From the NCBI RefSeq assembly GCF_012524205.1, contig NZ_JABACI010000004.1, positions 372,001 through 436,000 on the forward strand: 64,000 nt of DNA. The letters run 5' to 3'. The stretch comes from Microbacterium salsuginis. Its GTDB lineage: Bacteria; Actinomycetota; Actinomycetes; Actinomycetales; Microbacteriaceae. Each line of letters starts with the position of its first letter. The first letter of the stretch is position 1. Position numbers and translations under genes: made by a program. The notes under the pieces are model-generated. The model ran no database searches, was not told where the DNA came from, and saw only the letters and a list, made by a program, of their open reading frames with translations. Positions 17,383-24,684 of this stretch are shown here, one piece after another.

Positions 17383-18264
17383 CTACCCGAGGCGGTCGAT
17401 CATCTCGAACAGCCCGAGCTCGGTCGCCGCGCCCCGGGCGATGAGGAAGCCGACGATGCCGATGATCCACGCCGTGTTCTCGCGGCCCGTCCGTTCCATC
17501 CAGGCCGCGAGTCTGGCCAGCGGACGCTCCACGAGCGGGGCGGCGACGATGCGCAGCACGAGCAGCACGATCGCGGGCAGGATCATCACGGCGCAGTAGG
17601 CCGCGAGGGCGCCGAAGCGCAGCGGCATCGCGAGGGGCGCTTCGGCCAGCATCCCCATCGCCACGAGGTACGGCAGCATCGTGGCGACCTCGACGAGTCC
17701 CGCGGCGACCGCGACCGCCATGACCGCGCCCCGCGACGCCTTCGGTGAGAGCAGCCGGTCGCGCCAGCGTGTGATGCGCGACGGCGCCGGATCGACGGAT
17801 TCCGGCGTGGCCGGTGCCGGAGGCGGCGTGATCGGGGGCGAGCCGGCCAGGGACGTCGTCGCCCACGACGGCGCGAAGCTCGCGGCTTGGGCGTCCGATG
17901 CCTGAGTGCCCGAGGCAGATGCCGCGGCCGCAGCATCCGCCCTCTTCTTGGATCCCGTGCCCATGAGGATCCCGGTCAGCAGCAGCGCGGCGCCCGCCAC
18001 CAGGCGCGTGACCTGCCCGGCCGGCGACGACAGGAACCCCTGCGCGACATCGACGAGATTCACCAGGCCCAGGGTGAACAGCACGCCCACGGCGAGGTAG
18101 AACGCCGCGATCGTGACGAGGTACAGCATGACGCGACCGGCGCGCACGCGGCCCGGCGCGAGCAGCAGGAACACCGGGATCAGCAGCGTGCCGATGCTGA
18201 GGCCGTCCAGCAGCGCGAGGACGACGAGCGTGAGGGCGAGCGGGGCGTCGGCGATCAAGTCCAT
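17383..18264 (-). CDS. GAP-family (Sap) membrane protein
   Basis: 293 residues, six predicted membrane helices in a three-plus-three layout with a Pro/Ala-rich cytosolic loop (about 125-180). The opening LALTLVVLALLDGLSIGTLLIPVFLL and the second-half GLVEVATMLPYLVAMG are typical of the GAP/Sap family, whose mycobacterial members help export glycolipids (peptidoglycolipid addressing protein). The substrate here is unknown. ATG at 18264; a GAGGCT box lies 6 bases upstream. Confidence 0.85.
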   Translation of the reverse strand: MDLIADAPLALTLVVLALLDGLSIGTLLIPVFLLLAPGRVRAGRVMLYLVTIAAFYLAVGVLFTLGLVNLVDVAQGFLSSPAGQVTRLVAGAALLLTGILMGTGSKKRADAAAAASASGTQASDAQAASFAPSWATTSLAGSPPITPPPAPATPESVDPAPSRITRWRDRLLSPKASRGAVMAVAVAAGLVEVATMLPYLVAMGMLAEAPLAMPLRFGALAAYCAVMILPAIVLLVLRIVAAPLVERPLARLAAWMERTGRENTAWIIGIVGFLIARGAATELGLFEMIDRLG

Positions 18265-18369
18265 GATCCGAGCCTCACGCGGGCGCGGCGCGCGCACATC
18301 GGCAAGAGGACGGAGGCGCCACCGCGCCGCCTCGTTCCTTCGACGGATGCCGTCGCCCCGCCGGAGTGG

Positions 18370-19608
18370 TTGCATGAACTCGTGGAAACCAGCCCCGGCG
18401 CGTTCGCCGCCGCCCGGACGTGGGTGCGTGCGCATCGCGGTCCGGCCGACGCGCTCGCGTACGCGGCGCTCTCGGTGGTCGCCGCCGCCGTCGGACTGGT
18501 CGGCTTGTGGTCCATGTTCTCGCTGCTGCCCGAGCCGGTGTCGCCGTGGTGGTCCCTGATCCTCGCGCTGCCGGCCTCGGCGCTCGCTCTGGTGCGGGCG
18601 CGGGCGCCCTTCGTCGCGCTGGCGGTCGGGGTGGCGCTGTGCATCGTGGACGTGCTGACGGTCGGCGGCATCACCACCTTCATCGTCGTGCTCGACCTGG
18701 TGTACGCGGCGACGCGCGTGTCGACGCCGGCGCGGCGGCGCCGCATCCTCGTGGGAGTCGGCGTCGCCACGGCGCTCGTCACGGCGGCGGCGCTCGCCGT
18801 GTCACGCGACCTGCAGGTGACCGTGGTGGTCGGACTGCAGATCGGGGCGCTCCTCGGCACGGCCTACTGGTACGCGACCGCGGTCGCCCAGGCGCACGAA
18901 CTGGTCGAACTGCATCGCCAGCGCGCCCTCGACGCCGAGCGCCTCGCCGAGCGCGACCGCGCCGAGGCCGTGCGGCGCGAGCGGGAGGACATGGCACGCG
19001 AACTCCACGACCTCGTCGCGGGGCATGTCTCAGCCATGGCGATCCGGGCCGAGGCGGCGCTCTCGGCGCCCGGTTCGGCCGACGGGTCCGGCTCGGGGGC
19101 CCCGGCCGACACGGACCGCGCCGCGCTGCGCGCCGTGCGCGATTCGAGCCTCGAGGCGCACCGCGCGCTGCGATCCATGATCGCGGTGCTGCGCAGCGGT
19201 GCCGATGCCCTGTCCGCGCCGCTGCGCCGCGACGCGCTGCCGGCGCTCGTCGAAGACGCCCGGCGCCACGGGCTCACCGTGACCCTGGACGACGCGATCG
19301 CCGGCGACGTGCCGGCCCCGGTGGATCAGGCGCTCGCCCGCATCGTGCAGGAGTCGCTCGCCAACTGCCTGCGCCACGCCGCGGGCGCCGACGTCCAGGT
19401 GACTCTCGACGCGGACGATTCCGACGTGCGCGTGCGCGTCGACTCGCGCGGCGGCGCACCACTCGAACGGCCCGCTCTGGTCGGGAGCGGCTGGGGTCTC
19501 GAGCTGCTCGCCGAACGGGCGCGAGCGCTCGGCGGACGTCTGCAGGCCGGGCCCGTGCCCGGCGGCTGGTCGGTGCAGGCCGAGATCCCACGGGAGGTGC
19601 CGGCATGA
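18370..19608 (+). CDS. Two-component sensor histidine kinase, HisKA_3 (NarL partner)
   Basis: About 412 residues. Four to five N-terminal helices (up to about residue 165), a short coiled linker, then the dimerisation box EDMARELHDLVAGHVSAMAIRAE with phosphoacceptor His near 213, and an HATPase domain with RIVQESLANCLRHA (N box) and GSGWGLELLAERARALGG. The G1 Asp motif reads VDSRGGA instead of DNG. The start is uncertain: TTG 18370 has GGAG three bases upstream, GTG 18382 is the alternative. It overlaps the regulator gene by 4 bp. Confidence 0.9.
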   Translation: MHELVETSPGAFAAARTWVRAHRGPADALAYAALSVVAAAVGLVGLWSMFSLLPEPVSPWWSLILALPASALALVRARAPFVALAVGVALCIVDVLTVGGITTFIVVLDLVYAATRVSTPARRRRILVGVGVATALVTAAALAVSRDLQVTVVVGLQIGALLGTAYWYATAVAQAHELVELHRQRALDAERLAERDRAEAVRREREDMARELHDLVAGHVSAMAIRAEAALSAPGSADGSGSGAPADTDRAALRAVRDSSLEAHRALRSMIAVLRSGADALSAPLRRDALPALVEDARRHGLTVTLDDAIAGDVPAPVDQALARIVQESLANCLRHAAGADVQVTLDADDSDVRVRVDSRGGAPLERPALVGSGWGLELLAERARALGGRLQAGPVPGGWSVQAEIPREVPA

Positions 19609-20249
19609 CCGGATCAGTGCGGGTGCTTCTCGCCGATGACCACGCCGCGATCCGCGAGGGTCTGCGGATCATGCTCGAGTCGCATGGCCTCGAGGTCGTC
19701 GGCGAAGCGGCCGATGGAGCGGTGGCGATCCGCAACGCGGCGGCGCTGCATCCGGATGTCGTCCTGATGGATCTGCGGATGCCGGGGATCGACGGCATCG
19801 CCGCGACCCGCGAGATCGTCGCGAGCGGCTCGGCCGAGGTGCTCGTGCTCACGAGCTTCGACGAGGACGAGCTGGTCGACGGTGCGCTGCGGGCGGGCGC
19901 CGCCGGGTTCCTGTTGAAGACGACGGATGCTGCGACCCTCGTCGACGCCGTGCGACGCGTCGCCGCGGGTGAGGGCGTGCTCGATCCGGGTGTCACCCGG
20001 CGGGCTCTCGCACTCATCGCGAGAGGCGACCGGCCCGCGCCCGGCGCGGCGACGCACGGACTCGATCAGCTGACGGAGCGGGAGCGCGAGGTGCTCGAGG
20101 GAATGCGGGCGGGGCGGTCCAACGGCGAGCTCGCCGCCGACCTCGGCATCTCGGTCGCGACCGTCAAGACGCACGTGTCGAGCGTGCTCGCCAAGCTCGG
20201 CGCCCGCAGCCGCTCCCACGCCGTCGCGCTCGCCGCGGGCGACGCCTGA
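19605..20249 (+). CDS. LuxR/NarL-type response regulator
   Basis: 214 residues. Receiver domain with acidic DD at 11-12, phosphoacceptor Asp56 (VVLMDLRMPG) and Lys105 (FLLKTTDA); C-terminal LuxR helix-turn-helix ELAADLGISVATVKTHVSSVLAKLGARSR. Start ATG at 19605 overlaps the kinase stop (ATGA) with a CGGGAGG site upstream. Stimulus and regulon cannot be deduced; the divergent GAP gene is a candidate target. Confidence 0.96.
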   Translation: MTGSVRVLLADDHAAIREGLRIMLESHGLEVVGEAADGAVAIRNAAALHPDVVLMDLRMPGIDGIAATREIVASGSAEVLVLTSFDEDELVDGALRAGAAGFLLKTTDAATLVDAVRRVAAGEGVLDPGVTRRALALIARGDRPAPGAATHGLDQLTEREREVLEGMRAGRSNGELAADLGISVATVKTHVSSVLAKLGARSRSHAVALAAGDA

Positions 20250-20287
20250 CCGGGGCGGCTCAGCGGGCCGGGCCGTACGCTGAGGGC

Positions 20288-21046
20288 ATGCGTGAGTTCG
20301 CCCGGGGCGTGGGTCTGCTGGCCCGCGGATTCGGCTACTGGCGGCAGCGGCCAGGAGTCATGGCGCTGGGCATGCTTCCCGCCGCGATCGTCGCCGCGCT
20401 GCTGCTGTCGGGGCTGATCGCGCTGGGCATCCTCCTCCCCGGCATCACCGAGGCGGTCACGCCCTTCGCCGACTCCTGGCCGGGGCTGTGGGCCACCGTC
20501 ATCCGGGTCGCCGTCGGAACGGCGGTGTTCGGCTCGGCGCTCGTCCTCGTCGCGATCTCGTTCACGGCGCTCACGCTCCTGATCGGCGAGCCGTTCTACG
20601 AGCGCATCTGGAAGGCGGTCGAGGCCGACCTCGGCGGGGCCGAGCTCGACGCGGACTACGGCTTCTGGCGCTCCGTCGGCGACACGATCTCGCTCATCGC
20701 TCGCGGCGTCGCCGTCGCACTGCTCTCCGCTCTGCTCGGCCTCATCCCCGTGGTCGGCGGGGTGCTCGGCACGGTGTGCGGCGTGCTGCTGACCGGCTGG
20801 CTGATCGCGGACGAGCTCAGCGCGCGGGCGCTCACCGCCCGCGGCATGACCCGTACCGCTCGACGGGCGCTGATGCGCCGACATCGGGGACGGATGCTGG
20901 GGTTCGGCGTTGCGACGCAGCTCTGCTTCCTGGTGCCGCTGGGTGCGGTGGTCACGATGCCCGCCGCGGTGGCCGGAGCCACACTGCTCGCCCGTTCCGC
21001 CCTCGACCCCTCCCCGTCGATCGAGCAGGCGAGGAACAGCCCGTAG
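20288..21046 (+). CDS. EI24-domain (CysZ-like) membrane protein
   Basis: 252 residues, four to five helices. It starts MREFARGVGLLARGFGYW and carries the conserved GEPFYERIWKAVE loop of the EI24/CysZ family; CysZ mediates sulfate uptake in some bacteria, but substrate is not proven for actinobacterial members. TACGCT ends 6 bases before the ATG (leaderless). It lies 38 bp after the response regulator but has its own promoter. Confidence 0.88.
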   Translation: MREFARGVGLLARGFGYWRQRPGVMALGMLPAAIVAALLLSGLIALGILLPGITEAVTPFADSWPGLWATVIRVAVGTAVFGSALVLVAISFTALTLLIGEPFYERIWKAVEADLGGAELDADYGFWRSVGDTISLIARGVAVALLSALLGLIPVVGGVLGTVCGVLLTGWLIADELSARALTARGMTRTARRALMRRHRGRMLGFGVATQLCFLVPLGAVVTMPAAVAGATLLARSALDPSPSIEQARNSP

Positions 21047-21061
21047 CGAGGCCGAGGCGGA

Positions 21062-22297
21062 TCAGTGGTGGGCCTGGCCCGCGCCGACGGTCGAGCCGGC
21101 GATCGGCTTGGCCGCCGGAGAGGCGAGACCGGATGCCACGGCGAGCGCGACCAGGATGTACAAGGTGTTCAGCAGCCCGATCTGCTCGCTGATGAAGCCG
21201 AGGATCGGCGGACCGCACAGGAACGAGATGTACCCGATCGTCGCCGCGGCGCTCACGCGCGCGGCGGCCTTGGCCGGGTCGTCGGCGGCGGCCGACATGC
21301 CGAGGGGGAAGCCGAGCGACACGCCCGCGCCCCACAGTGCCGCTCCGACGAACACGAGCGGGATGCTCGGCGCGAGGATGAACAGCAGCAGGCCGCCCGC
21401 GGCGAGCACCGACAGCACGCGCAGCGTGTTCACGCGACCGAAGCGGTCGACGAGCGGCCCTCCGAACACCCGCACCACCGTCATCGAGACCGAGAAGACG
21501 GTCAGCCCGAGTGCACCGATGGCGGGTGTCGCGCCGTGCCCCTCGACCATGCCGAGCGCGAGCCAGTCGTTCGCGCCTCCTTCGGCGAACGCCATGCCGA
21601 GCATGATCACGCCCAGCGCGTACGTGCGCGGCTCGCGCCAGGCAGACAGCGAGGTGTGAAGACGCTCGCGCCAGTGCGGCTTGTCGGCCGCAGCATCCGT
21701 GTCTCCGGTGATCTCTCGCGCCGGCACGTTGGCATACGTCGCGAAGGCGATCCCGACGATCACGGCGGCCATGACGACGGTGTGCACGAGCACGTTGATG
21801 TGCCACCCGGCGGCTGCGGCCCCGATGCCGGCGCCGATCACCGTGCCGAAGCTGAAGAACCCGTGGAACAGCGGCAGGATCGTCTTGCTAGACTGCTTCT
21901 CGATCGCCGCGCCCTCGACGTTCATCATCACATCGACCGCGCCGTTGCCGAGTCCGAACAGCACGAGTCCGGCGATCACCGCGACGAACGAGTGCAGCAC
22001 GTCGGTGCCGATGCCGATGATGGCGACGCCGGCCGCGAAGACCAGCATGGCCGCGAGCATTCCTCTTCGCGCACCGAAGCGGGCGAGCACGATGTTCGAC
22101 AGCGACAGACCGACGATCGAGGCGATGCCGGCGCCGAGCAGCATCAGCCCGATCTGGATGTTGTCGACGTCGAGTGTGACCTTGATGGCCGGAACCCGGG
22201 ACGCCCACGTGGCGATGCTCAGGCCGCTCGCCAGGAAGATGGCGAAGACGGCGGTGCGCCAGCGGACGTACTGCGAGCGGGTCAGGACGAGTTCCAT
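21062..22297 (-). CDS. MFS transporter, YbjJ-like
   Basis: 411 residues, 12 membrane helices. The helix 2-3 loop SNIVLARFGARRGML and the corresponding GPLVDRFGRVNTLR in the second half are the MFS signature. Probably an exporter of sugars or small molecules; the substrate is not evident. Divergent from a LacI regulator. Its promoter is TACGCT (22309-22304) ending 6 bases before the ATG, and the palindrome CGAATCGATTCG lies directly upstream of that box, so LacI repression is likely. Confidence 0.92.
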   Translation of the reverse strand: MELVLTRSQYVRWRTAVFAIFLASGLSIATWASRVPAIKVTLDVDNIQIGLMLLGAGIASIVGLSLSNIVLARFGARRGMLAAMLVFAAGVAIIGIGTDVLHSFVAVIAGLVLFGLGNGAVDVMMNVEGAAIEKQSSKTILPLFHGFFSFGTVIGAGIGAAAAGWHINVLVHTVVMAAVIVGIAFATYANVPAREITGDTDAAADKPHWRERLHTSLSAWREPRTYALGVIMLGMAFAEGGANDWLALGMVEGHGATPAIGALGLTVFSVSMTVVRVFGGPLVDRFGRVNTLRVLSVLAAGGLLLFILAPSIPLVFVGAALWGAGVSLGFPLGMSAAADDPAKAAARVSAAATIGYISFLCGPPILGFISEQIGLLNTLYILVALAVASGLASPAAKPIAGSTVGAGQAHH

Positions 22298-22310
22298 CCG
22301 GACAGCGTAC

Positions 22311-22322
22311 CGAATCGATTCG
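22311..22322. promoter_or_regulatory. Probable LacI operator
   Basis: Perfect 12-bp palindrome CGAATCGATTCG with a central CG, typical of LacI-family operators. It abuts the MFS -10 box and would cover the -35/-10 spacer. A second partial copy ATCGATTCG (22349-22357) overlaps the lacI -10 (TACGAT, 22345-22350) and start, suggesting control of both genes. Confidence 0.65.
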
Positions 22323-22359
22323 ACACCGGGCGTCCGGCACGGGTTACGATCGATTCGTC

Positions 22360-23409
22360 ATGAGCACGCGCCGCGCCACGATCTCGGATGTCGCCCGCGA
22401 GGCAGGGGTCTCGCCGTCGACGGCATCCGTGGTGTTCAGCGGCAAGACGCCTGTGTCGGACGCGACCCGTCGTCGCGTGCTCGATGCAGCCGCGGCGCTC
22501 GGCTACACCGGACCTGACCCGCGTGCGGCATCGCTGCGCCGCGGACGCTCCGGAATCGTCGGCGTCGTCTTCGAGGAGCACCTGCGCACGGCGTTCCTCG
22601 ATCCGGTCAAGACGCTCATGATGGACGGCCTCGCCGACGCCGTCGCCCCTCTCGGCGCGGGCCTGCTGCTGCTGCGCGACCAGGAGCCCACCGGTTCAGG
22701 CCCCTCGCTGACCACGGCTCCGCTCGATGCGGCCGTGCTCATCGGCTGCAGCGGCCTGCTGCGCGAGTCCCTCGACGCGGTGCGGGCGCGCGGCATCCCC
22801 GTGGTCGTCATCGAGGGCGATGCCGGCGACGACGTCCCTCGGATCGGGCTCGACAACCGCGAGGCCCAGCGTCAGGCGGCCAGTCATCTGCGCACGCTCG
22901 GCCATCGCGACGTCGCCATCGTCGCGCTCCCCGCCCGTGCGGGGTGGGAACGAGGCTGGCTCGGTGACGGCACCGCCATCACGATCGACGTCACGCGCGA
23001 GCGCCTCGCGGGGGCTCTGGACGTGTTCCCGGATGCCCCGGCCTACGCCGCGGCGGGCAGCTTCATCGACGAGGGCCTGCTGGCCGGCCGCGAGCTCTTC
23101 GCCGACCCGGCGCGTCGGCCGACAGCGGTCATCGCTCAGTCCGACCTGCTGGCCGCGGGTGTGATCCGTGCCGCCGAGGAGGCCGGGCTCCGCGTGCCCG
23201 AAGACGTCAGCGTGACCGGGTTCGATGGGATCGTCGTCGACGGTCTGGCCCCGTACGAGCTGACCACCCTGGTGCAGCCGGCAACCGAGAAGGGTCGCGC
23301 CGCGGGGGCCGCGGTCGCCGCCATGATCGACGGCGGCGTGGCCGCGTCGATCAGCTTCACGTGCACCTTCCACGAGGGCAACACCACAGGTCCCGCCCCA
23401 GCTCCCTGA
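22360..23409 (+). CDS. LacI-family transcriptional regulator
   Basis: 349 residues. Helix-turn-helix TISDVAREAGVSPSTASVVFSG with hinge RRVLDAAAALGYTG, followed by a periplasmic-binding-protein-like effector domain (IGLDNREAQRQAASHLRTLGHRDVAIVALP and TAVIAQSDLLAAGVIRAAEEAGLRVPEDVSVTGFDGI). Ligand probably a sugar or nucleoside. No ribosome site precedes the ATG; a TACGAT box lies 9 bases upstream, consistent with a leaderless or very short leader. Controls, by position, the divergent MFS gene. Confidence 0.95.
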   Translation: MSTRRATISDVAREAGVSPSTASVVFSGKTPVSDATRRRVLDAAAALGYTGPDPRAASLRRGRSGIVGVVFEEHLRTAFLDPVKTLMMDGLADAVAPLGAGLLLLRDQEPTGSGPSLTTAPLDAAVLIGCSGLLRESLDAVRARGIPVVVIEGDAGDDVPRIGLDNREAQRQAASHLRTLGHRDVAIVALPARAGWERGWLGDGTAITIDVTRERLAGALDVFPDAPAYAAAGSFIDEGLLAGRELFADPARRPTAVIAQSDLLAAGVIRAAEEAGLRVPEDVSVTGFDGIVVDGLAPYELTTLVQPATEKGRAAGAAVAAMIDGGVAASISFTCTFHEGNTTGPAPAP

Positions 23410-23425
23410 ACGCGATGCGCGCGGG

Positions 23426-23995
23426 CTACTCCGGCGGAACGATCGCCGTGACGAGGTCCTCGACCAGCGCGTCGACGCCCCTCGCATCGTTGGGCAGCAG
23501 CCCCGGCAGGGTGAGGTGCTCGAGGATCAGGCCGCTCATGGCGAGGTAGAGCAGCAGCGCCGTGCGCCGATCCCCCGGGAAGCCGCCTTCGACGTGCCCG
23601 GCCGAGATGGCGTCGAGGTTCGCGGCGTACCGGTCCGCGATGGCGTCGGCGAGGTCGGGGCGCCGCACGGCCTCGAGCCGGAGCTCGTAGAGCGCGAGGA
23701 AGCCGGCACGGTCGTCGCGGGCCCGCCCGAGCAGCTCCTTCATGAGCTGCACCTCCCGGGCTCGGGTCGGAGCCTCGGTTTCGGGAACAGGGTCGGGCGT
23801 GAGGCGCTCGAAGACGAAGCGTCCGAGCTCGCGGAGCAGCTCCTCGCGATTGGCGAAGTAGTTCGACGTCGTCCCCTGCGGGACGCCGGCCGCGTCGTCG
23901 ACGGCGCGGAAGGTCAGGCCCCGGGCGCCCTGGCCCGCCAGGACGTCGATGCCTGCGTCGAGCAGTTGGCGGCGGCGTTGCGGATTGGCGACCAT
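23426..23995 (-). CDS. TetR-family regulator
   Basis: 189 residues. N-terminal TetR helix-turn-helix: RRRQLLDAGIDVLAGQGARGLTFRAVDDAAGVPQGTTSNYFANREELL; the C-terminal helical domain binds an unknown ligand. ATG at 23995 preceded immediately by GGGGGA and by GACACT 6 bases away. Divergent from the DHFR-fold gene with a shared 100-bp region holding inverted repeats, so it probably represses that gene and itself. Confidence 0.93.
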   Translation of the reverse strand: MVANPQRRRQLLDAGIDVLAGQGARGLTFRAVDDAAGVPQGTTSNYFANREELLRELGRFVFERLTPDPVPETEAPTRAREVQLMKELLGRARDDRAGFLALYELRLEAVRRPDLADAIADRYAANLDAISAGHVEGGFPGDRRTALLLYLAMSGLILEHLTLPGLLPNDARGVDALVEDLVTAIVPPE

Positions 23996-24013
23996 TCCCC
24001 CAGTGTCGCACAC

Positions 24014-24049
24014 AACCACTCCACTTGCAGTACTCCACATGTAGTGGTT
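24014..24049. promoter_or_regulatory. Candidate TetR operator region
   Basis: AACCACT (24014-24020) and AGTGGTT (24043-24049) are inverted arms around a centre that contains ACTCCAC twice (from 24018 and 24032). The right arm touches the -10 box TACGCT (24049-24054) of the DHFR-side transcript. Binding there would block it. Confidence 0.55.
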
Positions 24050-24061
24050 ACGCTTTCGGAG

Positions 24062-24103
24062 GTGCGACCGCCCGGGTCGCCAGGAAGGAGCCACCATGCG
24101 TGA
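24062..24103 (+). CDS. Possible leaderless 13-codon mini-ORF ahead of the reductase gene
   Basis: TACGCT (24049-24054) is followed after 7 bases by a GTG that opens a 13-codon frame (MRPPGSPGRSHHA), whose TGA lies 8 bases inside the reductase gene. The reductase itself has a separate AAGGAG site. The mini-ORF could be translated from the mRNA 5' end and affect re-initiation; unproven. Confidence 0.3.
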   Translation: MRPPGSPGRSHHA

Positions 24104-24668
24104 GCTGACGTACTACATCGGCATGACCCTCGACGGATTCATCGCGGGGCCGCACGACGAGGTCGACTTCTACCCGCTCGCGGACGACCACAGCGCGCAT
24201 ATGAACGACGCGTACCCCGAGGTGCTGCCGACGCACGTGCGCCGGGCGGTGGGCCTCGACGACGTGCCCAACCGCGGGTTCGACACCATCGTCATGGGCC
24301 GCCGAACCTACGACCCCGCACTCGAGATCGGCATCACGAGCCCGTACGCGCACCTGCGGCAGATCGTGGTCAGCCGATCGCTGGAGGCTTCGCCCGATCC
24401 GGCGGTCGAGCTCGTCCGTGACGACCCGCGCGGTCGCATCCGCGAGCTCAAGGCCGAGGACGGACTGGGGATCTACCTCGCCGGCGGCGGACGGTTGGCG
24501 GGCGAGCTCCTGCCCGAGATCGACCGCCTCATCGTCAAGAAGTACCCCGTGGTCGCGGGCAGCGGCATCCCGGCGTTCGCGGCCGACTTCGCCCCGGTGC
24601 AGTTCGCCCTCGACGAAGCGCTGACCTTCAGCAACGGGTGCGCGGTGCTGCGGTATCACCGCCGATGA
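24096..24668 (+). CDS. Dihydrofolate reductase/RibD C-terminal-fold protein
   Basis: 190 residues. It begins RELTYYIGMTLDGFIAGPHDEVDF, contains DTIVMGRRTYD and GLGIYLAGGGRLAGELL, the NADPH-binding pattern of the RibD_C/YwjB-like DHFR fold. These proteins are stand-alone reductases of unknown substrate. Start ATG has AAGGAG 6-7 bases upstream. Divergent from TetR, the probable regulator, which suggests a stress or detoxification role (inference). Confidence 0.9.
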   Translation: MRELTYYIGMTLDGFIAGPHDEVDFYPLADDHSAHMNDAYPEVLPTHVRRAVGLDDVPNRGFDTIVMGRRTYDPALEIGITSPYAHLRQIVVSRSLEASPDPAVELVRDDPRGRIRELKAEDGLGIYLAGGGRLAGELLPEIDRLIVKKYPVVAGSGIPAFAADFAPVQFALDEALTFSNGCAVLRYHRR

Positions 24669-24684
24669 GGCCCGAGCCCCTGGG

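Noticed and set aside
18420..19604. Open frame running into the response regulator from inside the kinase gene
   Set aside because: It is the off-frame shadow of the sensor kinase; the true regulator start is the ATG at 19605.
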